From an uncultured Subdoligranulum sp. (GTDB lineage: Bacteria > Bacillota_A > Clostridia > Oscillospirales > Ruminococcaceae): 44,095 nucleotides of DNA. The stretch covers positions 1 to 44,095 of the forward strand of contig NZ_CALADU010000281.1 of assembly GCF_937890665.1 (NCBI RefSeq). The letters are read 5' to 3'. The notes below the pieces were generated by a model, which worked only from the letters and a program-made list of their open reading frames with translations, did not search any database and was not told the DNA's origin. Below, one piece after another: positions 1 through 8,164 of the stretch. Every line of letters starts with the position of its first letter. Position 1 is the first letter of the stretch. The position numbers and the translations under genes were made by a program.

Positions 1-341
1 TTGAAGATCTTGATGCCGTTAAATTCCATGGGGTTGTGGGAGGCCGAGATCATAATACCCGCATCGGCGTGGTATTTGCGCACCAGATAGGCCACACCGG
101 GGGTGGGAATGACGCCCAGCAGGTCCACGTCGGCACCCACACTGCACAGGCCTGCGGCCAGCGTGGATTCCAGCATATCGCCGGACACACGGGTGTCCTT
201 GCCAATGAGGATCTTGGGACGGTGGCCATCCAAACGGGTCAGTACCGCCGCGGTGCCGCGGCCGATCTGCAGTGCCAGTTCGCAGGTCAAGTCCTTGCCC
301 GCCACGCCGCGGACACCGTCGGTTCCAAACAGTTTACCCAT
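1..341 (-). CDS. glmM: Phosphoglucosamine mutase, N-terminal part (runs off the left edge)
   Basis: Converts glucosamine-6-phosphate to glucosamine-1-phosphate in the cytoplasm on the way to UDP-GlcNAc for peptidoglycan. About 113 codons are present. The product opens with [15 protein letters not shown], the family hallmark, and reaches ISASHNP, which carries the serine that is phosphorylated in alpha-D-phosphohexomutases. The C-terminal three quarters lie outside the window. An in-frame ATG two codons upstream (347) is an alternative start; an AAAGGA Shine-Dalgarno sits 4 bases before 347 and 10 before 341. I chose 341 because family members normally begin MGKLFGTDG. It lies 80 bases downstream of ruvB on the same strand and may be read with the ruv genes, although a short GC-rich hairpin separates them. 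Confidence 0.95.
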   Translation of the reverse strand, partial: MGKLFGTDGVRGVAGKDLTCELALQIGRGTAAVLTRLDGHRPKILIGKDTRVSGDMLESTLAAGLCSVGADVDLLGVIPTPGVAYLVRKYHADAGIMISASHNPMEFNGIKIF

Positions 342-421
342 AATCATCAGGTCCTTTCGTACTCAGGTTGTTTTTCTATTGTATGCCGCCGGCTTGTCCG
401 GCGGTGCGAAAAAAGGCTTGT

Positions 422-1474
422 TTAAAACATGCTCTGCTGGCCGTCCACCTCGTCAAAACGACGGGGCACCGCCATGTGCAGATGCTCGTAGGCCAGTCGG
501 GTCACACAGCGGCCCCGGGGGGTACGGGTCAGCATGCCCATCTGCATCAGATAGGGCTCACAGAGGTCCTCCAAGGTGACGCTCTCCTCGCCCAAGGCTG
601 CCGCCAAGGTCTCCAGACCGACCGGACCGCCGCCGTACATCTCGATGATGGCCCGCAGCAAACTGCGGTCCAGCTCGTCCAGTCCCATCTCGTCAATGTC
701 CATCCACTTGCGGGCTTGTACCGCCGTTTCTTCGTCGATGGTACCGTCCCCCTGCACGGTGGCAAAATCCCGCACCCGCTTGAGCAGCCGGTTGGCGATA
801 CGGGGCGTACCGCGGCTGCACCGGGCCAATTCCAAAGCGCCTTCTTCGGTGATGGGAATGCCCAAAATCCCCGCGCTGCGGGTAATGATCTGTCCCAGTT
901 CCTTGGGACTGTAAGGCTCCAGCTTGAGCAGGATGCCAAAGCGGTCCCGCAAAGGTCCGGTGAGTTGACCCGCCCGGGTAGTCGCTCCGATCAGGGTGAA
1001 CCGGGGCAGGTTGATGCGGATGCTCTGGGCGCTGGGGCCCTTGCCGATCATAATATCCAGCGCATAATCTTCCAGCGCCGGGTAAAGCACTTCCTCCACC
1101 TGCCGGGAAAGGCGGTGGATCTCATCGATAAAGAGGACATCCCCTTCCTGCAGGTTGGTCAGAAGCGCGGCCAAATCGCCGGGCTTTTCGATGGCAGGAC
1201 CCGAGGTGATGCGGATCTGCACCCCCATCTCCTGCGCCACAATACCGGCCAGTGTAGTCTTGCCCAAACCCGGGGGACCATACAGCAGGATGTGGTCCAT
1301 GGGTTCCCCCCGCTGCTGGGCTGCCCGCAGGTAAACCCGCAGGTTGCCCTTGGCCTTTTCCTGTCCTACATAGTCGTCCAGCGTTTTGGGGCGCAGGCTG
1401 ATTTCTTCGGCATCGGCGGGCATCGCGTCGGGGCTGACCAGCCGGCTGGGATCTACGGTGTATTCCTGATTCAT
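422..1474 (-). CDS. ruvB: Holliday junction branch-migration ATPase RuvB
   Basis: Hexameric AAA+ motor that drives branch migration of Holliday junctions together with RuvA, before RuvC cleavage. The 350-residue product has the usual family length. Walker A is GPPGLGKTT (residues about 66-74), Walker B is LFIDEIH (about 114-120), and the sensor region reads [18 protein letters not shown], followed by the small ATPase lid and the C-terminal winged helix that binds DNA. The start lies 17 bases downstream of the ruvA stop, so ruvC, ruvA and ruvB form one unit in the order C-A-B. No anomaly seen. Confidence 0.98.
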   Translation of the reverse strand: MNQEYTVDPSRLVSPDAMPADAEEISLRPKTLDDYVGQEKAKGNLRVYLRAAQQRGEPMDHILLYGPPGLGKTTLAGIVAQEMGVQIRITSGPAIEKPGDLAALLTNLQEGDVLFIDEIHRLSRQVEEVLYPALEDYALDIMIGKGPSAQSIRINLPRFTLIGATTRAGQLTGPLRDRFGILLKLEPYSPKELGQIITRSAGILGIPITEEGALELARCSRGTPRIANRLLKRVRDFATVQGDGTIDEETAVQARKWMDIDEMGLDELDRSLLRAIIEMYGGGPVGLETLAAALGEESVTLEDLCEPYLMQMGMLTRTPRGRCVTRLAYEHLHMAVPRRFDEVDGQQSMF

Positions 1475-1491
1475 GGTGGTCTATCCCCTCC

Positions 1492-2097
1492 TTACCGGGC
1501 ACGCGACAAGCTGCGCAGCGCCACTTTAATAATGTCCTGCACGGGCAGCGTTTCATCCACCCGGGCCACGGCAGCCGCCGCGTCAGAGGGTGTATACCCC
1601 AGACTGACCAGTGCCGCCACCGCCTGTGCCGGAGCCGAACTGGGCGCCGGGGCGGAAAGATCTTTCCCGCCGAAGCCGGTGCCTTCCGCCAAACCTTTGC
1701 CCACCTTGTCTTTCAGTTCCAGCGTGATGCGCTGGGCCAATTTGGGCCCTACGCCCGACGCCTTGGTGAACGCCTTGTGGTCCCCGGAAGAGGCCGCCAA
1801 TGCGATTTTTTCGGGGCTCATCACCGAAAGGATGGCCAGCCCCGCCTTGGGGCCCACACCGGAGACCGAAGTCAGCATTTTAAAACAGTCCCGCTGTTCC
1901 TCGGTGGCAAAGCCATAGAGAGAAACATCGTTTTCGCTGACGTTCAGAACGGTATAGACGGTGCCTTCCTGTCCCGGGGCGGGCAGCGCTTCGCCGGTGG
2001 TGGCCGGGATCTGCACGGCATACCCCACCCCGCCGCAGCTGATAACGGCAGAGTCCAACGTTTTTTTCAAAATTTTGCCGGTCAGGCAATAGATCAT
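1492..2097 (-). CDS. ruvA: Holliday junction binding protein RuvA
   Basis: Tetrameric junction-recognition subunit that loads RuvB on four-way DNA. The 201-residue product shows the N-terminal OB-fold (MIYCLTGKI start), then two helix-hairpin-helix DNA-binding motifs, LTSVSGVGPKAGLAIL and FTKASGVGPKLAQRITLEL, and a C-terminal three-helix RuvB-binding domain after a flexible Ala/Ser/Pro-rich linker. It starts 29 bases after the ruvC stop and ends 17 bases before ruvB, consistent with co-transcription. Length and motifs are typical. Confidence 0.97.
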   Translation of the reverse strand: MIYCLTGKILKKTLDSAVISCGGVGYAVQIPATTGEALPAPGQEGTVYTVLNVSENDVSLYGFATEEQRDCFKMLTSVSGVGPKAGLAILSVMSPEKIALAASSGDHKAFTKASGVGPKLAQRITLELKDKVGKGLAEGTGFGGKDLSAPAPSSAPAQAVAALVSLGYTPSDAAAAVARVDETLPVQDIIKVALRSLSRAR

Positions 2098-2126
2098 AGT
2101 ACGGTTCCTCGCAATCTAAACGGCAC

Positions 2127-2624
2127 TCAGCGGGGCTGGGTGCCCATCAGGCGGCTGCGGCTGCAATGGCAGTGGGCAATGGCCATGCCCAAAGCATCCG
2201 CCGTATCATCCGGTTTGGGAATGGTTTCAAGATGCAGCATCATGCGGGTCATCTCCTGGATCTGCTTTTTCACGGCCTTGCCGTACCCGGTAATGGCCTG
2301 CTTGACCTGCATGGGCGTATATTCATAAATGGGGACCCCGCACTGGGCCGCGGCCAGCAGGATCACCCCGCGGGCTTCCGCCACCCCGATAACGGTGGTC
2401 TGGTTGTGTTGGTAGTACAGCTTTTCGATGGAGAGGGCTTCGGGCTGGTAACGGCGGCAGACATCCACCACGGCATCGTAGATTTCCGCCAAACGATGCT
2501 CGAAAGGCGTGTCTTTTTCGGTAAGGATTGCCCCATACCCGACGGGTGCAAACCGGTTGCCGATATATTCCACCACACCCCAGCCTACAATGGCATAGCC
2601 GGGGTCAATGCCCAATACCCGCAA
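2127..2624 (-). CDS. ruvC: Holliday junction endonuclease RuvC, TTG start
   Basis: Dimeric RNase H-fold nuclease that resolves Holliday junctions. I place the start at a TTG codon (2624-2622): a GGGGAGGTG Shine-Dalgarno ends 7 bases upstream, and the product then opens MRVLGIDPG as the family does, giving 165 residues. The first upstream ATG would add 20 residues that overlap the promoter. Catalytic carboxylates are visible: D7 in GIDPG, E67 in LSIEKLY, and the aspartates of KPDDTADAL near residues 140-143. First gene of the ruvC-ruvA-ruvB unit. Confidence 0.95.
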   Translation of the reverse strand: MRVLGIDPGYAIVGWGVVEYIGNRFAPVGYGAILTEKDTPFEHRLAEIYDAVVDVCRRYQPEALSIEKLYYQHNQTTVIGVAEARGVILLAAAQCGVPIYEYTPMQVKQAITGYGKAVKKQIQEMTRMMLHLETIPKPDDTADALGMAIAHCHCSRSRLMGTQPR

Positions 2625-2654
2625 CTTTCTACACCTCCCCACTTTAACCGATAT

Positions 2655-2683
2655 AGTATACCACAAAATTGCGGTGCCGTCCA
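2655..2683 (-). promoter_or_regulatory. Sigma-A type promoter of the ruvC-ruvA-ruvB unit
   Basis: On the minus strand, TGGACG (-35) is separated by exactly 17 bases from TATACT (-10). The predicted transcript would begin about 25 bases before the TTG start of ruvC, which supports that start choice. Confidence 0.65.
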
Positions 2684-2730
2684 CCGTGGCCCTCTGCTTT
2701 TTATAACGTCAAAAACCGCGCAGCGGCGTG

Positions 2731-2796
2731 TTTTTCAAAAAAAGTTGATTTTTTTTGAAAAAAGGGCTTGATTTTTTCTGCGGGGTTTGGTATGAT
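2731..2796 (+). promoter_or_regulatory. tRNA-Val promoter with A/T-tract (UP-like) upstream region
   Basis: TTGATT (2768-2773) and TATGAT (2791-2796) are 17 bases apart. Directly upstream (2731-2766) lie phased A and T tracts that also form a purely A/T inverted repeat (TTTTTCAAAAAAA then its complement). This is where UP elements sit at strong stable-RNA promoters; the UP role is inference. Confidence 0.65.
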
Positions 2797-2833
2797 TATT
2801 GGCGTCGCAAGAAACGCGGCCGCAACACAATAT

Positions 2834-2909
2834 GGACGGTTAGCTCAGCTGGTAGAGCATCTGCTTGACGTGCAGGAGGTCACAGGTTCGAGTCCTGTAC
2901 CGTCCACCA
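2834..2909 (+). tRNA. tRNA-Val, anticodon GAC, CCA encoded
   Basis: A complete 76-base cloverleaf. The acceptor stem GGACGGT (2834-2840) pairs with ACCGTCC (2899-2905), followed by discriminator A and an encoded CCA (2907-2909). The D arm carries TAGCTCAGCTGGTAGAGC. The anticodon stem TCTGC/GCAGG closes the loop TTGACGT with anticodon GAC, which reads valine GUC and GUU codons. The T arm is ACAGGTTCGAGTCCTGT. It has its own promoter and a strong terminator, so it is a single-gene transcription unit. Confidence 0.98.
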
Positions 2910-2911
2910 AG

Positions 2912-2957
2912 AAGACCGGAAAAGAAGACAACTTCTTTTCCGGTCTTTCTTTTTTCT
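2912..2957 (+). terminator. Intrinsic terminator of tRNA-Val
   Basis: A perfect 16-bp stem AAGACCGGAAAAGAAG / CTTCTTTTCCGGTCTT with an ACAA loop, followed by TCTTTTTTCTT. It begins three bases after the CCA end. Confidence 0.9.
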
Positions 2958-2959
2958 TC

Positions 2960-2989
2960 TTGACGAAAAGGAACTTTTGCGCGTATAGG
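2960..2989 (+). promoter_or_regulatory. Possible promoter of the CAP-domain lipoprotein gene
   Basis: TTGACG (2960-2965) is followed after 18 bases by TATAGG (2984-2989). The -10-like element lies in the first copy of an 18-bp tandem repeat, and a second TATAGT occurs at 3002-3007. The assignment is tentative because the -10 match is weak. Confidence 0.35.
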
Positions 2990-3005
2990 AACTTTTGCGC
3001 GTATA
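2970..3005 (+). repeat. 18-bp perfect tandem duplication
   Basis: The unit GGAACTTTTGCGCGTATA occurs twice head to tail without any mismatch (2970-2987 and 2988-3005), between the tRNA terminator and the lipoprotein gene. It duplicates a TATA-containing segment that may act as a -10 element. Confidence 0.9.
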
Positions 3006-3052
3006 GTAAAAAGTAGAATTTTGTTTCTTTGTATCACTAGGAGGAGGAACAT

Positions 3053-4330
3053 ATGAAGCGCATTTTGTCTTTAGTCTTAGCCGCTACGATGGCCTGCTCA
3101 TTGGTCGCCTGCGGTGCCAAACTGACCGGCATTGCCTTGCCGGACACCCCGTTGGAACTGGCCACCGGGGAAACCGCACAGTTGGAACCCAGCTACACGT
3201 ACGACGGTGCCACACCGGAAAACGCGAAAGTGGACGTTACCTACGCCAGCGCTGACGAATCCATTGCCACGGTCAGCGCCGACGGTACCGTGACCGCTTT
3301 GGCAGAAGGCGAAACGGTCGTCACTGCCACCGCCGGGGATTGGACCGCCTTCCAGAACGTGGCGGTTATCATCCCGGTGGAAAGCATCTCCCTGCAGCCC
3401 ATCTCCCTGCATCTGGACGATGATCCTGCTGCCCCCGATTACACGGTGGTGCCCGAGCAGTTCAGCGGCACGCTGACCTTTACCGTGGCCGACGAGTCGA
3501 TTGCCCGCTGGCAGGATGACAAGGTCGTGCCGGTTGCGGAAGGTTCCACCACCTTGACCGTCACCGCCCCCAACGGAAAAACCGCCACCGCCCCGGTGGA
3601 AGTGTGGTCCGGGCCTCGGTCGCTGACCTTGACCGCCGCCAAGACCGAAGTCACGAAGGGCAGCGGAACTTCCCTTACCGTAACCGACGAAAACGGTGAG
3701 AAAGTGGACGCAGCCACCCTGACTTGGACTTCCAGCGACGAGAAAATCGCAGTAGTCGATGAAGGTTGGGTCGATATGGTCGGTACCGGTGAAGTAACCA
3801 TTACCGCCGCCACAGCCCACGGGGTGACCGCCAACGTTACGCTCACTGCCGCGGCTCCCGCCGCGACCACTCCGGCCGCCGGCAACACCAATGCCGCAGG
3901 CAGCGACAATACCGCCGCCCCCAGCACTGACAGCAGTGCCGACAGCAGCACCGGCAGCGATTCCGGCGCTACCGCCCCCACCACCGACGGCGGACACGGA
4001 TATTTCTACGTCACCACCGACAGCGGTGCCTTCGATTTGCAGAATCAGGTACGCGCTGCCGCCGGCGCCTCGGCACTGGCTTGGGATGACAGCCTTGCCT
4101 CGTTGGCATGCTCCCGCTGCGAGCAGATCGCGGTGGATTTCAGCCACAACGGCGCGCAGACCGGTGAAAACATTGCCGTCGGCTATTGGGATGCTTCCTC
4201 GGTCATGGCGGCTTGGCAGGCCAGTCCCGGTCACTATGCCAATATGATTTCCACCAGCTACACCCGCGGCGCCATCGCCCATATGTATGACGGCGACGGC
4301 TGCCATTACTGGGTAGCTGTGTTCCAGTAA
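3053..4330 (+). CDS. Secreted lipoprotein with bacterial Ig-like (Big_2) repeats and a C-terminal CAP/SCP domain
   Basis: A 425-residue exported protein. Residues 1-19 form a lipoprotein signal peptide ending in the lipobox LVAC, with Cys20 as the lipidated residue. Next come at least two to three Big_2-type beta-sandwich repeats (the pattern SADESIATVSADGTVTALAEG is typical), a low-complexity Ala/Thr/Ser/Asp linker around residues 270-312, and a CAP (SCP/PR-1) domain from about 313 to the end. CAP signatures GENIAVG and WQASPGHYANM are present. The protein should be tethered to the outer membrane face. The Shine-Dalgarno AGGAGGAGG lies just before the ATG. CAP domains vary in role (lipid binding, protease-like, unknown), so no substrate is proposed. 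Confidence 0.85.
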   Translation: MKRILSLVLAATMACSLVACGAKLTGIALPDTPLELATGETAQLEPSYTYDGATPENAKVDVTYASADESIATVSADGTVTALAEGETVVTATAGDWTAFQNVAVIIPVESISLQPISLHLDDDPAAPDYTVVPEQFSGTLTFTVADESIARWQDDKVVPVAEGSTTLTVTAPNGKTATAPVEVWSGPRSLTLTAAKTEVTKGSGTSLTVTDENGEKVDAATLTWTSSDEKIAVVDEGWVDMVGTGEVTITAATAHGVTANVTLTAAAPAATTPAAGNTNAAGSDNTAAPSTDSSADSSTGSDSGATAPTTDGGHGYFYVTTDSGAFDLQNQVRAAAGASALAWDDSLASLACSRCEQIAVDFSHNGAQTGENIAVGYWDASSVMAAWQASPGHYANMISTSYTRGAIAHMYDGDGCHYWVAVFQ

Positions 4331-4350
4331 AGAAAAACTGTTTTTTACTC

Positions 4351-4385
4351 AACCCGGGTGCGACGAATCGTCGCACCCGGGTTTT
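4351..4385 (+). terminator. Intrinsic terminator after the CAP lipoprotein gene
   Basis: Two 16-base arms, AACCCGGGTGCGACGA and its complement, are separated by a single base, so the folded loop is about five bases (GAATC). The U stretch is short (TTTTG). Confidence 0.8.
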
Positions 4386-4413
4386 GCGTAAAAAGCAGTC
4401 CACATCCATTTTA

Positions 4414-4441
4414 TTGACAGATCGTTTGAATGTGGTATAAT
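4414..4441 (+). promoter_or_regulatory. Consensus sigma-A promoter
   Basis: TTGACA (4414-4419) and TATAAT (4436-4441), both perfect consensus hexamers, are separated by 16 bases. Transcription should start near 4448, about 230 bases before the next good start codon, with an intrinsic terminator in between. Confidence 0.85.
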
Positions 4442-4447
4442 GAGGAC

Positions 4448-4630
4448 GCATTCGTATGCAAATTGAATCTCAAAAATATGGTGTTCTGACTATATTTTAA
4501 AGCACTGATAGGATGAGCCCATTTGATCAGCCGGATAGGATTTTCGATCGCACAGATCATCCCTTCTTCGTTGAGTATCATCTGCATCCTTTTAAGAACC
4601 CGTAACAATTTGCGTTACGGGTTCTTTGTA
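4448..4630 (+). ncRNA. Candidate small RNA or attenuated leader
   Basis: This stretch has a consensus promoter at its 5' side and an intrinsic terminator at its 3' side, and no convincing reading frame of its own. It contains local pairing potential: GCAT/ATGC near 4448-4459 and GGATGA with TCATCC around 4510-4565. I recognise no known riboswitch or T-box signature. It is either an independent small RNA or a leader controlling the membrane protein gene at 4676. Boundaries are inferred from the flanking signals. Confidence 0.4.
4594..4628 (+). terminator. Intrinsic terminator or attenuator upstream of the 4676 gene
   Basis: A stem AGAACCCGTAAC / GTTACGGGTTCT of 12-13 bp with a seven-base loop, followed by TTTGTATAG. 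It lies about 50 bases upstream of the next start codon, so readthrough would be needed to express that gene from the 4414 promoter. Confidence 0.7.
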
Positions 4631-4675
4631 TAGTAATTGCTTTTTTCGCCCCCACAGAAGGAGGAAAAACTCAAA

Positions 4676-6664
4676 ATGCGTAAAAACAGCCTTTTGGCAT
4701 TTCGTTGGATTCTGCCGGTCCTTCTTGTTGTCCAAGTGCTTTTCTTATGTATTACCATGTTTGCGGCTGGTGACACGATTTTAGATGGAGATGTTGCTCG
4801 TCAGTATACCCATATGATTGCCATGTGGGAATCCGGCACACCGTTTGTACCGGACTGGGTTTACACCACCACGATGGAAGTAGATACCGCTGTCCTGCTG
4901 GCCTTGCCCTTCTATGGGCTCTTGGGCGATGCAACGCTCGCTTTTTGTTGCGCCAATATCGTAAATATTGCCATGTGGATTGGATTCATCTTCCTATTTT
5001 GCCGCAGAGTGAATCAGCAGTCCCTTTTACGCATCAATCCGTGGTTGGCTTGCATTCTGATACTAATTCCCTATTCGGCCGGCAATCTATATTACTGGAA
5101 CATGATGTTCCTAAACTGCTCCCCCTACACATTCAAGGTCCTGCTTCCTCTGCTTTTGATCTATCTGCTCCTGACTCCCAGCCCCAAAACACCACAGAAG
5201 CACGACTGGATTCTGCTCACCATTTACCTCTTTGTTCTTGGCTTAACCTCTCTTTCCAGCGGCATTTACGTTGCCGCCATGGGAATCGCACCTGTACTCC
5301 TTGCCTTTGCAGTATTGTGGCTCTATGAAAAAGTTCCTTTAACATTGTATTACTGGATCTGCACCCTAGGCAGCGTCGCCATCACCTTATTGGGCCGGCT
5401 CGTCGGACTTTTGATGGGGGTTGATATTTCCGGCGGGTATATGAACCTCAATTCCATGGACACTTTAGCCGCCAACATCGGGAACAATTTGGTAGGTTTC
5501 TTCCGTCTTTTTGGCGCCGTTACTCGCGACAAGACTGCAGTAACTCGCCTTTCTGGTATGGCCCAACTTCTGTGCTGGGGGATTGCGTTGGTCATGCTTT
5601 ACCGCTGCATGTTGGTTCTGCTGCGTGGCGTGCGCGGTAAGCTTTGTGTGAAAGAATACCCCGCTGTCTACCTTGCAGCTCCTGCCATTTGGAACTTTTT
5701 GTTGTTGACCATTTTGGATACCCACTATGGCGACCCTTATTTTGAAGTACGTTACCACTTGATTGGCGGAATCCCGTTGCTTTTGTTGGTAGCTGCGCAC
5801 TTTCCCAAGGCACATTGGCCCAGTTCTCAACGCTTCCGATATGCCATGCGCACGGTCGGCACATTAGCTCTCTGCGCATTAGTTTTCCTTTGTGATCGCC
5901 GTGCGTATCTAGTTTATTGGAAAACAGATGGAACGGTTGGCATCAACGCCAAAGAGCACAAGTTGTGCGAAGAGATCGAAAAAATGGACGTCACCGACGT
6001 CTTTGTGTTCCAGTCAAATACAACAACCGAAATTTGTGGTCTTTTGGACCGCAACCATCGTTACAAACTGCTATGGCCGCAAGAAGACGCTTGTTATTTA
6101 TACACTTTCGACGCTCCCATGTCAGATATTGATGCACACCCCGACATTGGAGAGGCCGCCTTGGTGTTAGCGTCTGGTTCTTCTCTCTCCGAGCTTCCCC
6201 CTTACCTTCAAAACGTCACCTATTACAGCCAAACGGAGAATTACACTATTTATCTCTTAGAAAATGGTTCTCTACCGGACGGTCTTGTAGGCCTTCCCTA
6301 TAATGGAGTTGGTCTAGATTATCCCAACTCCACCGGTTACACGTATCAGGGCAGCATAGATCAAAACCGGTCACTTGACACCGAAGGAAACTTCGGGGTT
6401 GTATTGCAGTCACCTTCCCTTTCGCTCTGTACCACCGCAGATATTTCCCTTGCTTATTCCTCTTCAACACTGGGAATGGAAGTTTTGGGACACGTTACGA
6501 TTCGGCAGGGCGACACCGTCGTTCAGACACAAGATCTCCTTGCCGCAGATTCTGCGCTCTCCTTCTGTGGCATTCCTGCTGGCGACAACTATCAAATCGA
6601 GGTAGAATTGCTTTCTGGGGCACGAATCACGCTAGACTCCATCACCTTTACCCCGCAACAATAA
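4676..6664 (+). CDS. Polytopic membrane protein with C-terminal extracytoplasmic domain, possible GT-C type
   Basis: A 662-residue protein not firmly assigned to a family. The start is ATG 4676, preceded by AAGGAGG with an 11-base spacer; an earlier start at 4637 would add 13 polar residues containing the ribosome site. The first TM helix follows immediately (residues about 8-30). A loop carrying the acidic DGDVARQYTHM sequence comes next, then roughly ten more hydrophobic helices to about residue 400. The last about 230 residues are soluble and look beta-rich, presumably outside the cell. Helix number plus an acidic first loop resembles GT-C glycosyltransferases, but no diagnostic motif is certain. 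Its location among glycan genes fits envelope polysaccharide work. Confidence 0.6.
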   Translation: MRKNSLLAFRWILPVLLVVQVLFLCITMFAAGDTILDGDVARQYTHMIAMWESGTPFVPDWVYTTTMEVDTAVLLALPFYGLLGDATLAFCCANIVNIAMWIGFIFLFCRRVNQQSLLRINPWLACILILIPYSAGNLYYWNMMFLNCSPYTFKVLLPLLLIYLLLTPSPKTPQKHDWILLTIYLFVLGLTSLSSGIYVAAMGIAPVLLAFAVLWLYEKVPLTLYYWICTLGSVAITLLGRLVGLLMGVDISGGYMNLNSMDTLAANIGNNLVGFFRLFGAVTRDKTAVTRLSGMAQLLCWGIALVMLYRCMLVLLRGVRGKLCVKEYPAVYLAAPAIWNFLLLTILDTHYGDPYFEVRYHLIGGIPLLLLVAAHFPKAHWPSSQRFRYAMRTVGTLALCALVFLCDRRAYLVYWKTDGTVGINAKEHKLCEEIEKMDVTDVFVFQSNTTTEICGLLDRNHRYKLLWPQEDACYLYTFDAPMSDIDAHPDIGEAALVLASGSSLSELPPYLQNVTYYSQTENYTIYLLENGSLPDGLVGLPYNGVGLDYPNSTGYTYQGSIDQNRSLDTEGNFGVVLQSPSLSLCTTADISLAYSSSTLGMEVLGHVTIRQGDTVVQTQDLLAADSALSFCGIPAGDNYQIEVELLSGARITLDSITFTPQQ

Positions 6665-6690
6665 GCAACCCGTACTCCCCAAACAAAAAC

Positions 6691-6732
6691 GACCCTCAGG
6701 GAAACATCCAATTTCCCTGAGGGTCTCTTTTT
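6691..6732. terminator. Bidirectional intrinsic terminator between convergent genes
   Basis: A 14-bp stem GACCCTCAGGGAAA / TTTCCCTGAGGGTC with a seven-base loop. It has TCTTTTT after it on the plus strand and a matching run of A (T on the minus strand) before it, so it can end both the 4676 gene and the minus-strand CBS protein gene. Confidence 0.9.
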
Positions 6733-6737
6733 ATAGG

Positions 6738-8084
6738 TTATCGATTTTCCTGACCGCGACGGTTGTCACGCTCTTTTTCCCGTTCCCGGTGCTCACGGCG
6801 GTCCCGTTCCCCTTTGCGGGGCGTTTCCTCCGGCGGGCGGCGGGTCAAGCGCACTTCCTGTACGCGGCGATGGCTTACCCGGGTCACGGTACCGTCACAG
6901 TCGCCCCAAACAAAGTGGTCCCCCACTTTGGGCAGGCGGCCCAGCTTTTCCTGTACCAGACCACTGATGGCAATGGCATCGATTTCTTCCTCGTCCTTGA
7001 TGGAAAGCTCTTCGGCTACATCGTCGATACCGGCGGCACCGGACACCAGCCAGCTACCATCGCTTTGCTGATGAATCTCTTCCACCACATCGTCGTGCTC
7101 GTCCCAGATCTCGCCTACCAGCTCCTCGAGGATGTCCTCCAACGTGATGATACCGGCGGTACCACCGTATTCATCCACTACGACAGCCATATGGTGCTTG
7201 CTCTCCCGCAGGGTGAGCAACAGGCTGGAAATCTGGGTGGCGGTCGTGGTGTACAGCGTGGGACTGACCAAACTTTCCAATTTAACTTCCTTGACGTTGC
7301 CTTTGCGCAACGCAGCAAAACAGTCCTTCTCGTGTACCACACCGATGATGTTATCGATCGTTTCATGGTAGACCGGCAAGCGGGAATACCCACTCTCGGC
7401 GAACATATCCACCACTTCTTCCATGGGGGTATCGTCCTCCACAGCTACCACGTCTACGCGGGGGGTTAGGACATCCTGTACCTCTACGTCGTCAAACTCA
7501 ATAGCGCTGCGGATCAGTTCGCTTTCCCGGTCGGTGAGCTCGCCGTCCTTCTCAGCCTCGCTGACCATCGTGACCAGCTCACCTTCGGTGATGGTATCTC
7601 GCTCGCCTTTATAAAAGCGCTTCGCAAGGAAGTTCTTCCATTGGCCAAAGATCCAGTTCAACGGGGTAAATACCGTGACCAAGACACTCAACGTAGGCGC
7701 AAAACTCAACGCCAGCGATTCCGGCATCTCCTTGGCCATGCTCTTGGGCGTGATCTCACCGAAGGTAAGCACCACCAGCGTCAACACGATGGTAGAAACG
7801 GTAGGACCGTACGCCCCACCCAATACCTTGGTGAACAGCACCGTGCCGATAGAAGAAGCGCCGATGTTGACAATGTTGTTGCCGATCAGGATGGTACTGA
7901 GCAAACTGTCGTACCGTTCCGCCAAGGAAAGAACCTTCGCGGCCTGCCGGTCACCGGCATCTGCACGGCTGCGCAACCGGATCAGGTTCAGGGAAGAATA
8001 CGCGGTTTCGGCCGAAGAAAAGAAAGCCGACATGCACACCAGAATAACCAGTGCAACGATCATAAATATACTGCCATCGTCCAT
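6738..8084 (-). CDS. CNNM/CorC-type membrane protein with CBS pair (hemolysin C family, UPF0053)
   Basis: A 448-residue protein of the DUF21-CBS-CorC family, implicated in divalent-cation (Mg2+ or Co2+) homeostasis in related bacteria. The N-terminal DUF21 membrane domain spans about residues 1-190 and includes the typical SAFFSSAETAYSSLN segment. A tandem CBS pair follows (about 205-330; LTPRVDVVAVEDDTP and VVDEYGGTAGIITLEDILEELVG are textbook), then a CorC/HlyC C-terminal domain and a very basic Arg/Glu-rich tail. I use the ATG at 8084. A longer frame to 8291 would run through the proposed promoter. No strong Shine-Dalgarno is visible before 8084, so the start is the least sure part. Confidence 0.9.
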   Translation of the reverse strand: MDDGSIFMIVALVILVCMSAFFSSAETAYSSLNLIRLRSRADAGDRQAAKVLSLAERYDSLLSTILIGNNIVNIGASSIGTVLFTKVLGGAYGPTVSTIVLTLVVLTFGEITPKSMAKEMPESLALSFAPTLSVLVTVFTPLNWIFGQWKNFLAKRFYKGERDTITEGELVTMVSEAEKDGELTDRESELIRSAIEFDDVEVQDVLTPRVDVVAVEDDTPMEEVVDMFAESGYSRLPVYHETIDNIIGVVHEKDCFAALRKGNVKEVKLESLVSPTLYTTTATQISSLLLTLRESKHHMAVVVDEYGGTAGIITLEDILEELVGEIWDEHDDVVEEIHQQSDGSWLVSGAAGIDDVAEELSIKDEEEIDAIAISGLVQEKLGRLPKVGDHFVWGDCDGTVTRVSHRRVQEVRLTRRPPEETPRKGERDRREHREREKERDNRRGQENR

Positions 8085-8164
8085 TGGGGAAACTACCAAC
8101 TCTACTTTCTGTTTTAAAATTTTATGCGCCAGCCATAAAGTACAGTGAACGCATATTGTAATGT

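Noticed and set aside
386..404. CCGCCGG/CCGGCGG hairpin between ruvB and glmM as a terminator
   Set aside because: No T-run follows it on either strand, so it is not called; it may only be chance or an mRNA stability element.
368..1918. Long plus-strand open frame of about 516 codons opposite ruvB and ruvA
   Set aside because: It is a mirror of GC-rich coding sequence on the other strand; no ribosome site, no domain pattern, and ruvA/ruvB are certain.
2731..2766. A/T inverted repeat as an intrinsic terminator
   Set aside because: The stem has almost no G-C pair and no gene ends nearby; its position directly before the tRNA -35 fits an UP-type A/T tract better.
3098..4306. Minus-strand open frame of about 400 codons opposite the CAP lipoprotein
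   Set aside because: Gly/His-rich shadow of a repetitive Thr/Ala-rich gene, without start signals; the plus-strand gene has a signal peptide, lipobox and CAP motifs.
4411..4608. 65-codon minus-strand frame over the leader region
   Set aside because: No ribosome site or homology pattern, and it runs against a consensus promoter; treated as non-coding.
4448..4630. T-box or known riboswitch
   Set aside because: No T-box core sequence and no recognisable riboswitch motif; left as an unassigned candidate RNA.
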